A stretch of 64,000 nt of DNA from Trametopsis cervina (Eukaryota > Basidiomycota > Agaricomycetes > Polyporales > Irpicaceae), in contig MU278360.1 of NCBI GenBank assembly GCA_022385755.1, forward strand, positions 93,692 to 157,691, in the 5' to 3' direction. Numbering within the stretch: the first letter of the stretch is position 1; the number at the start of each line of letters is the position of its first letter. The notes below the pieces were generated by a model that was given only the letters and a program-made list of their open reading frames with translations, was not told the DNA's origin and made no database searches. The translations under genes were made by a program, and so were the position numbers. Shown here piece after piece: positions 33,301-45,943 of the stretch.

Positions 33301-36300
33301 AACGCCCTCGGCGCGGACATGTTCCGGTACACTACCAACTTCGGGCAGAACTGGACTCAGTGGAAGAACTGGGAAGATACGACGACGATCGAGACTGACG
33401 AGTTCACCGGCGACGGTCATTTCTGGGAAGGCGAACATATCATCGTTCAGTGTAAGTTGCTTTGTCCACATTGGCTCGTCCTGATTTAACGCATTCTTCC
33501 TACCATATCCAGACTGGAGCGGTCTCGCAATGTCGGCAACGAGCATGGTGCATGCTGATCGCGACGTTAGCAAGCCTCGTCGTTTACCCCAGCTGCTTGC
33601 TCGTGGACCGTTCAACCAGTGGGGCTTCGATCTGGGTATTCCCGCAGAGATGGCTATGAACGATGATGGCAAGTGGGAGTTGGAGATCATGGCATCTTGG
33701 CCGACATACGTCCAGCTGAACGTCTTCGCTTACGACGACTTCTACTATGGTGATGTGGACAACGATGGTGTACTCGATCGCCTGCCTCCGAATACCAACG
33801 CACCCAACTACCTGAACATGTCTGCCCCTCCCCATCCTCATCTTGCTTGGGCTCTTATCGTCGACGATTCTACTATGACATGGACGCTGGAACCTCGAGG
33901 CCAGTCCGCTATTGGCGCGATCATGTACGCGCTCTTGTTGTCTATCCCCCTCATCACCGGTACTCTTGCGGTCCTCATCTTCATGTGGTCGTTCTACGGC
34001 ATCAAGTACAACCAGTGGGGTGTGAAGCCGAGCAAAGATCACAGCTACTTCCCTATCCTCGGTGCCTTGGGCCACAAGTCAAGCGCGAACCTGAGCAACG
34101 AGAAGATGAGCGAGAAGATGTTTGGTCATCATCACAGCAAGAATACCGACATCATCGGCTGGCCCGAGGACAAGGATAAACGTCGCAAGGTCCTCATCGC
34201 TACTCTTGAGTATGAGATCATCGACTGGAAGCTCAAGGTCAAGATTGGTGGTCTTGGTGTCATGTCGTCGTTGATGGGCAAGGCTATGACGGATGTCGAT
34301 CTGGTCTGGGTTGTGCCCAAGGTCAAAGACCTAGAATATCCTCCTGGTGAACCCGCGGAACCCATTGAAGTCATTATCTTCGGCGAGCCCTACTTGATTG
34401 AGGTTGAGACCCACGTCTTGGATAACATCACCTACGTCCTACTCGACAGTCCCGTCTTCCGCGCTCAGACTAAGGCGGATCCCTACCCTGCACGTATGGA
34501 CGACTTGAGTTCGGCTATCTTCTATTCGACATGGAATCAAGCTATCGCTGCCACCGTTCGCCGTAACCCGCTCATCGACATCTACCACGTTAACGATTAC
34601 CACGGCGCTCTGGCTCCTATCTACCTGTTGCCCAAGGTCCTCCCCGTCTGTCTGTCTCTTCACAATGCCGAGTTCCAAGGTCTTTGGCCTCTGCGTACGA
34701 AGGAGGAGATGAAAGAGGTCTGCTCGGCTTTCAACATCAGCAAGGAGCACTGTACGAAATACGTGCAGTTCGGTAACACGTTCAACTTGCTCCACGCCGC
34801 GGCCTCCTTCATCAGTGTCCACCAGAAGAGTGTGGGTGTCGCTGGTGTCTCCGACAAGTACGGTAAACGTTCTTGGGCACGGTACCCGGCTCTCTGGACA
34901 CTCAAGCACGTCGACTCTCTGCCCAACCCGGATCCTACGGATATTGCAGCTCTGGACGAGAACCCTGTTGCTGTTCGTGACATCAAGATCGACCAAGCCG
35001 CTGAGGCAGAGCGACCCGAGCATAAACGTCAAGCCCAGGAATGGGCTGGTATCAAGCAGGATCCTAATGCTGATCTGTTTGTGTTCGTCGGTCGTTGGTC
35101 CAAGCAGAAGGGTGTTGATCTTATTGCTGATGTCATGCCGTCGCTGTAAGTGGCACCCATGAGACCTGGTCGAGTAGCTCTAATCGTTCATTTCTAGACT
35201 TGAGAAGAGGCCCTCCATTCAGCTTATCACCGTCGGCCCCGTCATTGATCTTTATGGTCGATTCGCCGCTGAGAAGCTCAACCGTCTTATGGAACTCTAT
35301 CCTGATCGTGTCTACTCGAAGCCGGAGTTCACTGCGCTGCCTCCTTATCTGTTCAGTGGTGCCGACTTTGCGCTTATTCCCTCTCGTGATGAGCCGTTCG
35401 GTCTAGTCGCCGTCGAGTTCGGTAGGAAAGGTGCCCTTGGTGTCGGCTCTCGTCTTGGTGGTCTCGGTCTCATGCCTGGTTGGGTACGTAAATACGCCTG
35501 TTTCCATATTTTTGGTATTAACGTGCTGCACAGTGGTTCCCTGTCGAGTCCATGTCTACGGAGCACATGATGTCCCAGTTGACGAAGACTATCAAAATGG
35601 CATTGAAATCTACCGAAGAGGAACGTGCTATGCTTCGTGCTCGCTCTGCAGTGCAACGTTTCCCCGTCGTCGAATGGCGTCAACGTATGGAAGACTTCCA
35701 CCGTCGCAGTATCAATATCAGTCGTTCTATTGCTGGCGCCAACGCGTTCCGTGCTTCCGACTGCGATGGTGGCAGTGGCCGAGCTATCGCGGATCACGAT
35801 GACTGGAACCCTGAATTCCAAGCGCAACCGACACAACCAAACTGGGATGCCCAAAGTATCAACGAAATTCCCAGGTCACCTGGTCCTCCGGGTTCTCCTG
35901 GACAATGGAGTAACGACACTTTGACACCAGGGGGACCTCCTCGTCTCATCGGCAGCGGCAACCGAGGATCATTTACTACTGATGCTGGCTCAGACACTGA
36001 GAGCGGATACTTCAACGACACTCCTCGCGCAGAAACCGCTCAAGACTACGGCAACTTCTTAGAAAGGGCTAACCGCACCATTGCTAAGGACCAGAAGCAT
36101 GTACCAGATCCCTTCCTCGATGCTGCTCCGTCGCGACCTTTCGGAGCACACTCGCGTGCTTCGTCGGTAGAGTCTATAGCATCAATCGTCGACGAGAAGC
36201 AGAATTCGCCGCTGAACAAGGCTATCGCATCAGTGAGTTGTTTGCATCATGTTTGGCTTCTGCTGTTGATTAAACTGGCGATGTAGTTCACGGACTCTGA

Positions 36301-38236
36301 CGGAGGTGTCGCAAGTGACTTCTCGCAGAAGCTGCAAATGCTCAACTCCCACAACTCCAAGCATGAGCTCTCAATTGAAAAGTTCCTGACCAAGAGTGAA
36401 GAGGCTTTCTTCGACAAGGTCAAGAAGGACAAGCTGTCTAGTGCCGCAAGTATCAGATCCTCACAACGTGAATCAATCTGGGGAGCTCCCTCATCATTCG
36501 ACCACTCCCGTCCTCAGTGTAAGCTCCTCCTCTCGTCATCTTCTAACCTTCATTAACCCAAACTTTCGCCTATAGCCCCGAGTACATCTGCATTCGCGCC
36601 TGGAATGGATGGGTATAGCGGTCCACTCCCCAATGACACCGGTGAAGTTGTCGTCATGACCCGTCTACAGATTGCCATGTCCCGTGAGCTTGGTGGTTGG
36701 CCACTATACACAATCATCATCGCCGCTGGTCAGATGCTCAGCGCCACGAGCTTCCAGATCACGTTGCTCTCCGGTCAGAACTGGCAGACTGATCTGCAGC
36801 TCTATGTCCTCGGTGGTGTATTCTTAGCGTCATCTGCTGTGTGGTATGTCCTCTTCAGATATAGGCCATCAGTCTACGTTCTCTCCGCTCCATGGCTCTT
36901 CTTCGCGTTAGCCTTCTTCCTCATCGGTCTTCCTTCCGTTGCACCTGCTTTACACGGCGCACACGACATTCTCACGAGCTTGGCTACCTGGTCGTATGCT
37001 GTTGCTTCTGCGGCGGCGTTCCTGTTCTTCGGTCTCAACTTCGGTGAAGAAGCTGTAAGTTTGCATCGTATCTACCGATTGCAGTCTTTAACGCGATTGT
37101 TTGCAGGGTGCTGCGACAGAGGTATGGATGATGAGAGCTGTTGTAGTTCAAGGATCCCAGCAAATTTGGGTGGCGGCTCTTTGGTACTGGGGCAATCACC
37201 TCAATGGCGCGACATCGAACAGCATGCCACCTTGGTGGATCGTGCTCATCGTTTGGCCGTTCGCTGTCATTTCCTTCCTGTTCGCATACCTTATGCTCTT
37301 TGGTTTGCCGGATTACTACCGCCAGACGCCACCTAAGGTTCCGAATTTCCTGAGGACACTGTTCCGTCGTAAACTCGTCTTATGGTGCGTCGAAATTGTT
37401 CTAGTGTTGTGCTCCCGCATACTGAATATGTTGCAGGTTCTTGGGCTCCGAGATTCTTCGTGACTACTGGCTCAGTGGACCTTATGGTCGTAACTGGGGC
37501 TTCTTGTGGTCGGTGCCTATTCCTCAATGGCAAATCCTCCTCCTCGTTATAGCCTTCTTCATCGGTGTTTGGGCTATCATGCTGGGTGTCTTGACGTACT
37601 TCAGTAAGACACATACCTGGCTTCTGCCTGTCTTTGCTGTCGGTCTGGGCGCTCCAAGATGGTGTCAAATGTTGTGGGGCACATCGTCGCTCGCTCTGTA
37701 CATTCCATGGGCCGGTAGAGCTGGACCGTACCTCGGCATTTCCTTGTGGCTATGGCTCGGAGTCCTTGATGCTGTCCAAGGTGTCGGCTTGGGTTTAATT
37801 CTTCTTCAGGTAAAGCACTTCGTCACTCTTAATTTTGGTTCGCGCTCACGAAAAGTGTAGACACTATCGCGGTTGCACGTATGCGCCACTCTCGCATTCG
37901 CACAGATCATTGGTTCCATTTGCGTAATGGTTGCACGCGCTACAGCACCTAATAAAGTCGGTCCAGAGAGCGTGTTCCCTGATCTGGGCAAATGGGACTT
38001 CCAAGAGGGCTTGAAGGGTAAGTCCCCGTCATTCTAAACTATACTGGTGCTGATGCTCTCTCGTTTGCAGGGTCACCAATGGCTTCTGCGCCATTCTGGC
38101 TTGCGATGATATGTCAAATTGTCATCGTGATAGGCTACTTCTGGTTCTACCGCAAGGAACAACTTGGTATGTGCACCTCTAATCACTGGCGGCCGCGCCC
38201 TATACTTATCATGATGTTTCCACAGCTCGACCATGA
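30343..38236 (+). CDS. AGS1: alpha-1,3-glucan synthase
   Basis: Large plasma-membrane enzyme, about 2,350 residues, that makes cell wall alpha-1,3-glucan. A signal peptide ([20 protein letters not shown]) leads an extracellular GH13 amylase-like domain: [20 protein letters not shown], the nucleophile region [13 protein letters not shown], and [11 protein letters not shown] with the acid Glu. A membrane span ([25 protein letters not shown], about 33920-33995) is followed by a cytoplasmic GT5 glycosyltransferase domain with [27 protein letters not shown] and [21 protein letters not shown] Ser/Pro-rich linker then leads to a multi-span C-terminal region, likely an exporter, from about 36690 to the end. 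At least a dozen introns are present; the last joins EQL to ARP-stop at 38236. The ATG at 30343 has the context CCACCATG and begins the signal peptide. Confidence 0.95.
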
Positions 38237-38550
38237 TTACGAACATTATCTGCACGACGGACTTTGTTAGAATTACTATACTGGACTATACATTATATCT
38301 TGGGCCACTCTACAGGGACTGTGACTACTACGGACTTCTTGTATGCGCGATCGTTACAAACCTCACACCCAGCCACTCGCTTCAGCTTTCTAGTATCTTA
38401 AACTGTGTCAATTACTGAATTCAAATTTATGGTAGCTTCAAGCAGGATAGAATAGACATATTATCTGACACAAATCCGATGGTTACTATGTGAGGGCCTA
38501 TAGGTAGGTATATTGTCTATGATTGGAAAACATCGCCCAGAATCCCGTAA
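38237..38550. other. convergent intergenic, 3' flanks
   Basis: The stretch lies between the ends of AGS1 and the long-chain-base kinase gene. It is AT-rich with no gene seen. Confidence 0.5.
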
Positions 38551-40545
38551 CTATCGCCTGTCTATGAACTGAGGCTGATAAACACCATAGGGTGAGAGCC
38601 AGTTAACAAGCTTAGGATGCACTTCAACTTGGTAAGGCTCGAAAGGAAACGGCTCGCCGTCGACAGAAAGATAGTTATTTGGAGCATGCGTTTCCACGCG
38701 GTATGCTTCAGCCTTGTAATAGCGTTGCTGCATGGCGAAGGGTTAGTTATAGGCTCATTGCCTACTGCAGATATGCTATTCTCACCTCCTCAGTCCAGAA
38801 GGTTTGCCCAGCGTCCGCGCCTTCCATCATGCTCAACATCTGCGTTCGTGGTATCTACAAGGAATCCATCATAGGTGAGCATATTGTGTGTACTTCAAGT
38901 TGATGTGCTGACCATTTCCTGAACGACTACATCGATGAGTCCGTCATCCGCATGAGAAGCAGGGAACTGCATTAAGTCACGGGACACGTAAGGGCCCTTC
39001 CCAGCATAGAGAAACAGTACAGGCTTGTCGAGTGTTATCCAACCCTCGCCTGTAGGCTCATCCTTATGTGAAAGGGGAGGAAGCGAGGGTCCAGTAGCGA
39101 TTGCAGAGTCATTACCCGACGCTGACTCATGAGGCTGTTTCCGAAGCTTGGACTCCTCACGAGCAGCGTGTAGTCTTTCGACCATCCTGTGCTTGTCTGC
39201 CTCGACTACCTTGATTGAGACCTTGACGGGACATTTGTTATGTTTTATGACGCCTCGAAAGAATCCATATACGAAGCGACTGGGCACGTGTGAGTTAATA
39301 GTTAAGAGAGGAAATCTAGCTGCCTTACCTTGAACCCAGAAAACGCAGGTTGTCTGTGCCAAGGTCGATATCGCACATGAGGCCTACACTTTGTGACAAA
39401 AATGAGAGGACACGCTTATCGCCCTGTGTCACGGAAAACACGTCTGCTGCCATCGAGGCACCTGCATAATAACGATAAGTAATATCCTCCCTCACGACTA
39501 GGCGTATTAAGGACCTTTAGCAGCATTTAGAGCAGCAGCTGATATGTCAGAGCCCTCCTACATGCGATATTTGGCAGCTGCGCTAGATATGTCAAGCAAT
39601 GTAGACTTACCTCTAGTCCAAGAAGGTTCAAGGCGAGGGCATTGCCTGAACCTGTAGGTATAGGTGCGATAGGGATACGCAGTGCACGGATTGGGTCCTC
39701 CTGCGCCGCAAGACCGTTGATGGTCTCAAACACAAGACCGTCACCGGACACTGTTGCTATCGCGTCGTATTTGCCGAGAGGTATATTCTTCGCGATGTCA
39801 ATGCCATGTTGAAAGTGGGTGGTATCTATTTCAGCCTCAATAGTCAATGGTCATTAGTCGGACGAAGGAAGGGGTGAACGCACAAATGACATCAGTCGTA
39901 CAATGTGCCGCTTTGAAGACAGGTTCTATCCTCTTGTGGTACAATGGAACGGATTTGCCCTACAACTAATGTCGGCGGTTCAGATTCAACTGTGCAGACG
40001 ACTTGAAGCATACCGGACCAGCCTTCGGGTTTACAAGCACGAGTAAATGTCGACCTCGCTTCACGCCTTGGACAGATCCGTCAGCCACCCTTTGACATAT
40101 GGAGATGCAAGACTCACCTTTGTGCGACCTTTCCATGACCGCAGCGACAAACGCATCGGCCGCTTCACGCTTATCCTCCGGTACTTTCCCTCCTACATGT
40201 ACTAGTGACAGCTTCTGCTTTTGCCTCTTTCTCGCTAGCGCGGAAAGCTTGAGATTGCCTTCTGCTAGTTCGGCCCAGACTATATGACGCAGGGGTGCAA
40301 CGATTCTCGGCCATACACCTGGAATATGTGCCCACGTAAGACCAGGTTTCAGAGACTCGCTGGAAGGATCGGTACTCGCTGTCGCTTGGCCTGCTTATAT
40401 GGAGTGTCTCTTCAGTCAGCACGAACGAAGAAGGCGTCCCGTCTTCTCCTCCAAGGGTGAATTCCGCTATCCGTTTGGAGCTGGGATCAAGATTATTATG
40501 AGCCTTATCCTTTCCTGTTGGAAAGACGCGAAAGACAGACGACAT
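38551..40545 (-). CDS. LCB4: sphingoid long-chain-base kinase (sphingosine kinase family)
   Basis: Lipid kinase that phosphorylates sphingoid bases. The catalytic core has LLVLVNPKAG, which an intron (about 39963-40008) splits from GKSVPLYHKRIEPVFKAA, then GIDIAKNIPLGKYDAIATVS leading to GDGLVFETINGL, the diacylglycerol-kinase-type nucleotide loop, and IAPIPTGSGNALALNLLG. The C-terminal substrate part includes FVYGFFRGV, KGPYVSRDLMQFPASHADDG and the end NYLSVDGEPFPFEPYQVEVH. An insert of about 50 residues with charged and Ser-rich text lies at about 39040-39190. The N-terminus (MSSVFRVFPTGKDK) lacks a signal peptide. About eight introns are present. LCB4 and LCB5 are paralogs in yeast, so the symbol is by family only; a ceramide kinase is less likely. 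Confidence 0.85.
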
Positions 40546-40817
40546 GACGGTCACGAGTTAAGTTGCGACGTGTTCTCACAGTGGCGACGTCGGCCGCCGG
40601 GCGCGGCATATGTTGCTGACGAGTTTCAGAGTGCGTGTGCACTTAGTAGAACGGAGCTCATTGTAGTGAGATGTCGACGTCGTGCAGAGGTTCGGAGGTC
40701 GCACAAATAGGCTCATCGAAAACACTCTAAAAGATGATACATAATGGATCGAGGACATGTGTAAAGTTACAGAATGCGGTGTATCATAGGAAACCGAGTA
40801 CATATATCAGAGATGAA

Positions 40818-41707
40818 TTAACCTTGGAATGCGGTAGCTTGGTTCATGTCCGACTCTTCGAATTGCGCGCGAGCACGCTTGATATCTTCCTGCATGAAGA
40901 GGAGCTCCTCCATACGCGCAAGCTTCTTTGCATCTGCTGTCCTCGATAGTGCCCGACGCAGATCCTCAATGGACAGCCGAGCCTTCTTGCCTGGCCCAAG
41001 AGCAGTCTGGCACTGTAGGAGTATACTTTGAGCGAAATGCAAGCCATGATACAAATACAGCAGACGTACAACATCCACAATATACTCCACCAGGATCTCC
41101 TCCATGACATTGACAGAGTCGTTGGCCGGATTTCTGTCATCTCCAAAGCCGTACATCAAATTCCGCACTGAAGGGGGTTACAAATGAGCTATATAGCCAG
41201 TGTACGTGATCAGTGAGTCTCACATTCTTTAGTGAACAACCCCCTGAAGGTCGATTTCTTGCTTCGTGAAGAAGACCCTGCAGCCATCGTGTCCCTATAG
41301 GCGGGAACATACGTATAACTAGTCGTATATGTCCGCTGCTGTCCTGCTGGTGTGATAACTGATGTCGTAGGGGCCACCTGGGTCGTCTGCGCCGTTGTGG
41401 TGGAAGCTGCGTTGCCCGTGGAAGTCGAAGTCGTAGGCGTTTGCGAAGTTTGAGCTACATAAGCAGAAGTAGCGGGTCTGGGAGCAGCTTTAGCAGTATT
41501 TGCTGTCGCTGGCGGCTGAGGCTGGTGTGCATAGTAACTGTAGTACGGCCATGCTGCGCCATAACCTTGCACGGCAGTAGCGGGGTATGCTTGTTGATAT
41601 GCTGTTGTGGGGTAAGCAGTACCCTGCTGATTATGGTAAGCGTTCGCCTGAGGAGGGTGATATGCGCTGTAAGGGTATGTAGAACCTGTAGGCGGATAAT
41701 ACGACAT
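40818..41707 (-). CDS. TAF13: TFIID subunit TAF13 with N-terminal extension
   Basis: The C-terminal part is the TAF13 histone fold that pairs with TAF11: FTKE joined by an intron to LRNLMYGFGD, then NVMEEILVEYIVDV, the next exon CQTALGPGKKARLSIEDLRR and MEELLFMQEDIKRARAQFEE. It is preceded by an unusual low-complexity region of about 150 residues rich in Tyr, Pro, Thr and Ala (SYYPPTGSTYPYSAYHPP; YYSYYAHQPQPPATAN). Family members are usually near 130 residues or shorter, so the extension roughly doubles the protein. The two introns lie about 41172-41224 and about 41010-41070. The extension is in frame with the fold and starts at the only nearby ATG, 41707, but annotation of a separate upstream gene fused in error cannot be excluded. 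Confidence 0.85.
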
Positions 41708-41873
41708 GACCGTCGACTTTCAGGGCATTATCTCACAGACGCTCAACATCAGCGACGCGATCACGTGCTGAATATCCCAGTCAGCACGATCGTGCAACAC
41801 ACTATGTGGGTGCAAACAACTCGTGATATTTCAAGAGATACACAATGAGATCCTGTCCAACACAAGAAATCCT
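41708..41873 (-). promoter_or_regulatory. TAF13 promoter with CACGTG box
   Basis: The 166 bases separate the TAF13 start from the end of the next minus-strand gene. CACGTG lies at 41762-41767, about 55 bases upstream of the TAF13 ATG. Confidence 0.45.
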
Positions 41874-43763
41874 TCAATCGTCGTCGTCGCCTCGTTTCGA
41901 CGCGACCTCCAAATTTGTGGCATTATCCATCATCTCTTTGATTTTATGCCACTCGGACGTAATGATACCACGATCGTCCAGCCAGCTCATGATCCCATCC
42001 GCGTCCGACAAGTCTTCCGGTGGCTTGACACCTCCTGCATACGCGACGGGTACAAAAACTCGCCGCCTCGTCGATCGGTTCTTCAAGTCTTCCACCTCTT
42101 GCGACAACGATTTGAACAACGCATACTGGAGTACGGAGAGGTTTGGGAGGGTAAGAAGTGGAGACAATAATTTCACTGACCTCCCAGTGAGTAAATTTAT
42201 GGAACACACGAGTACGGCGTGCACAAAAACGGCCGAGATGAAATTCCGTTTTGAGTTTCTGAACTTCCTGGCGGTCATCATCTTCGTCACTGTCACTAGC
42301 CGAAGAGTCATTTGTGATAGGCTTCCTATACATTAGCCATGGAGGATGAGTGCGAGGGGAATGGCTATACCTCGAACGTGAGTCTATCGTACGGATCTCC
42401 ACTCACTCTACCCAAGATTGTTGATAGTCGACCCCCGAGGTGACAGGCATCACACCCTGGGTCGGCATAGTCCATCTGCACTGTCGCGAAATCGGGATAT
42501 GTTTCTAAAGCGTTCTTGAATGACGTTCGCCAAACTGAAGACGTGACGCTGGAGTCCTTCATTCCTGAAAGCTTTCGCCTTGCTATTTGCAGCGGTATGG
42601 AGAAGTATTGGTCTGTGTCAGAGATTATTGATCGAAGACAACTAGGCATCCATGTAATTCACTGGCCTTTCATGCTTTGCTCCATAAAAGACTGCCTATC
42701 ATCGTGGTCCTGAACGGCCAGGTGTACAAATAACTGACAGATGATCTTGAAGTGGTGCATGAGGTCCTGATAGGTATTCATGCTGAATTCCGCAGGTAAT
42801 TCTGGGGCAATAGCGTTGACACTGTCTTCCTCAATAAAACCGCTGAGATTCTCATCTTCTGATTGCTCTCCCGCTTCAGAGTCAGTATCAACGTGTGGTT
42901 TGGCACCAGCAAAGGGCTGGTCGTTGTCCTCGTTGCTAGAAGCGGATTCAGCAGACTCATATCCTGGTTGTTTCATCTTTCTTCCTGCATAACTCGCGGG
43001 ATTAGAACGATATCCGACATGTCCTGCAAAGCTCTCACTCTTCAGCCTCTCGAGGTTTTCCAAGTACATAGATTTCTTGTCACGGGTGCGCAATCGGCTC
43101 TCAAGAATCCCTGCAAGAGACATTAACAGATAAATATAGATAATTAAAAGGCTTACTATTCGAATCGACCTCCTCTAATAGATCATCCTCTTCAGGCGTG
43201 GGAGGTCTGACACCTTTTATCAGTTTGCGCCTTCGAGGACGAGGTTCGTCTTGGTCATCATCGCTGTCCCGTACAATTCTACGCTTCCGTCCCTTTGTTG
43301 TGCTATCACTCTTCTTCCAGATGACCGGGACACCGATATGTTCAGGACCGTCACTATCACTCTCGGCAGCAGCAGAGCTTTTCTCTTCACTATCTGCTCT
43401 TCTCTTATGAGTCTTCCTCTGGGTAGCCGTGGGTTTGCGGGGCGACTTGGCCGTATCGTCATCCTCGGATGTAGAGCCTACTGTGATTACTTCTGGCTCA
43501 AACCCAATAGCGCCAACGTCGCTACTTGTGCTTCCGCCGCCTTCGCTTAGGTCCTCGTCGCCATCAGACACTCTATATGCTGGTAGGGCTCTGCTGGACT
43601 TGGCAGGCAGCTTGCCCTTGCCCTTGCCCTTTGCCTTTCCGGTAGGCTGCGCCCGTCTCTGTGGTGGGCTGCTAGTGGGCGGGTCGCTGCGTGTTCCGCT
43701 GGATGAAGCACCGAAGAATGTCAACAGACTCTTCTGCTTCGGAGGTTTGGAGGGCTTCGGCAT
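41874..43763 (-). CDS. DUF4211-type nuclear protein
   Basis: The conserved domain is recognised from YFSIPLQIARRKLSGMKDS, SSVWRTSFKNALETYPDF and the zinc-site-like DPGCDACHLGGRLSTILGR, then HPPWLMYRK, a charged stretch, FHLGRFCARRTRVFHKFTHW and a helical end with WLDDRGIITSEWHKIKEMM. The first 220 residues are disordered and basic/acidic by turns (KAKGKGKGKLPAK; RPRRRKLIKGVRPPTPEEDD). The start MPKPSKPPKQKSLLTFFG resembles a PIP-box (Q-x-x-L-x-x-F-F: QKSLLTFF), so it may bind PCNA, which is an inference. Introns lie near 43105-43155, 42653-42720, 42370-42405, 42170-42185 and nearby. The domain's role is not established; a chromatin or replication role is plausible. Confidence 0.8.
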
Positions 43764-44066
43764 TCCTCATCTATGATTGAGGCTTGCGAGCGGTTCGAAG
43801 TTATCGATACATGTAAGTCGTGGTGAGTGCAATATCTTGAAGATGATGGGAATGCAGGATATCATTCACACGGCCATCACGTGGCTTTACCTAAATAGGC
43901 ATTCGGTGACTTCGTGGCGTCAGCTTTAGCGACTCGACGCGCCACTACTAAAAGTTGTTCTAAAACCGCGAACATTCGCTCCGGCCACATTGAAGTCTAT
44001 CGTAGACCTAGCAAAGCCTCACATGGCCCTGAAGGTGGGCTGCTTGACCGTATCAGCTTGCTCCCG
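43764..44066. promoter_or_regulatory. divergent promoter, DUF4211 gene / F-box-like gene
   Basis: About 300 bases between two divergent genes. CACGTG lies at 43878-43883. The frame of the F-box-like protein is open upstream to about 43914 without an ATG, so part of this stretch may be leader or an upstream exon. Confidence 0.45.
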
Positions 44067-45943
44067 ATGCCGCAAGGCCATGAGATAGGTCTTGCTTACC
44101 TCCCCACAGAACTCTACGACAACATCGTCGGGCACCTTGAGGCCAGCACGGAAGACCGCCGTGAATTCCAACATTCATTACTTTCGCTTTCTCGAGCTAT
44201 CCCCCGTGCACCACTTTCTCTTCATGCTCTATTCCGGCAGATCATCCTGTCTACGCCGAAGCAGGCGCAAACGCTATTCATGCGCCTAGTCAGGGATCGA
44301 AGACCTGCCAAGCTTGTGGAAGTCTTTAGATATGAATGCTTCGTAGCCGATGCCGATATCATAATCAATCTCCTCGCATTGCTACCGTCCGTAACCATCC
44401 TTACATTGTTCATCGGGCCGAACTTTGCCCCTTCACATCTGGAGAACCTATTGGAAACGCCGAGAACAAACTTGAAAAAATTAAAACTACGTTTCAGACC
44501 ATAGTATGTAGCACTCTACATCATGGATTTCTCTCTAACATATGGTCTAGTGTCAGCCGTGCGAACTATCATCAGTTCATGGCGGGCGTGTACTTCGATT
44601 CGACCCTCACTCATCTCTCCACATGGCCCCGATCTTCCATCCCTACCGTATCCATTGTACAAGATCCATTTGACTCAACATCGTTAACCTTTAATTTTGC
44701 CCAGCCTCTCGTCTTCTTTGGACTCAACCCGATAAGCGAGCTTAGTGCTTCGCCGTTCGCTAGTTCTATCACATCCCTAAGGTTTCGTCTCCCTGCAAGA
44801 AAGGTGGCCGCCTACCTCCACAAGAATCAGAATTCTCTGCCGAGCGTCACGCTATTGGATATTTCTACATGCGCGGTGAGCGAGAGCGAGGTTGAGGCTC
44901 TCCTTGTGAGCCTTGAAGGTATTCAAGGTCTGCTATTGGATGGCTGCCCCATTGTGACACAACGAGCCGATGCGATGGAAGTAGAGGGCGCTGAAGCACT
45001 CGGACAATGGAAAACTCTTGGGAAAACGCTTGCGTTGGTGGGTGCTCGGAGGGCCCGAGAGAGGGAGAGAAAGATTAGGGTGTGGCTTGAGCAGCAGGAA
45101 AGCACTGCTCATGCAGGCACTTCTGCAGGGTCGCAGCAGAGTGTGGTTAAGAAGACTAAGACCGGTCGGAAAGGGGTTGCAAATGCCACATTTCTGTTAA
45201 GGGCGACCACTAGCGACACAACTCAAGACACTATACTTCCCAATCCTACTCCTCACACTATACTTCCCAATCCTACTCCTCCTTCAGAGACGACTCGAAA
45301 CAAAAAAACCAAAGATGTCCACCCCCCTGCGAAATCGAAACCGCCGGGTTCCAAAAAGAAATGGGAGGCGAAACCATCGAAGCCTAAAAACCCGCCTCGG
45401 AAGCCCGCCAGTATTCGCATCACCCCCTCGTCCTCTGCACTGCGCTGCATTGCTCTCACGGCGCCAATGGCCTCCGTCGACGACGCAAATTTCGCGGAAA
45501 AATACGAAATGATAAAGCGGGAGTTCCAAGCAGGATGGTCCGATGGCACAAGACAGCTCATAATGACCAGAGATCGCATGAAGGCTACCTGGTCCACCGG
45601 CACGGCGAGGGTGATGATCGACAAACCCCGCAAGTCTCGTGAGGCCTCAGACACGGAGGAGCAAACCAGTGACCATTCGGACAGCCAGGATGGAGACAGT
45701 ACGGAGGGAGCTGGGTCTGATTCGAGTTCGATATCAGTCGCAGTGCAAAGATCAGAGTTCAAGTCTCAACTGCGTCAATTCCTTGTTGGGCTCACAGAAG
45801 CAACCTCGTTCGACTCATTTGCCCTCGACTTGAAGACCGTCGAGTGTCCCGTCCTGTGTCTCGCGGGACCTAAGAAGTCGGCGCTGCATGCCGAGGGCTG
45901 TGTCCATCAGAGTTCCTGGGCGGTTTGGGGAGACGAGCTGTGA
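44067..45943 (+). CDS. F-box-like protein with basic C-terminal region
   Basis: The N-terminus GLAYLPTELYDNIVGHLEAS resembles an F-box (Leu-Pro start, helical spacing) and is followed by leucine-rich stretches (LLALLPSVTILTLFIGPNF; NPISELSASPFASSITSLRF) of an LRR-like adaptor. Such proteins recruit substrates to SCF ubiquitin ligases. One intron, 44504-44550 (47 bases), joins RFRPY to VSRANYHQ in phase. The C-terminal half is low-complexity: a 27-base coding repeat (45229-45280, PNPTP units), Lys/Pro-rich text (KSKPPGSKKKWEAKPSKPK), then an acidic Ser-rich stretch and an end with VECPVLCLAGPKKSALHAEG. ATG 44067 is the first in frame; the frame upstream to 43914 is open, so an extra 5' exon is possible. 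Confidence 0.65.
45229..45280. repeat. two-copy 27-base-period coding repeat
   Basis: Copies at 45229-45253 and 45256-45280 share the 25 bases starting CACTATACTTCCC, separated by CA. They encode TILPNPTP twice within the F-box-like protein. Confidence 0.9.

Noticed and set aside
34439..35032. Minus-strand open frame of 197 codons
   Set aside because: It is antisense to the GT5 domain of AGS1; it has no motif and high GC third positions belong to AGS1.
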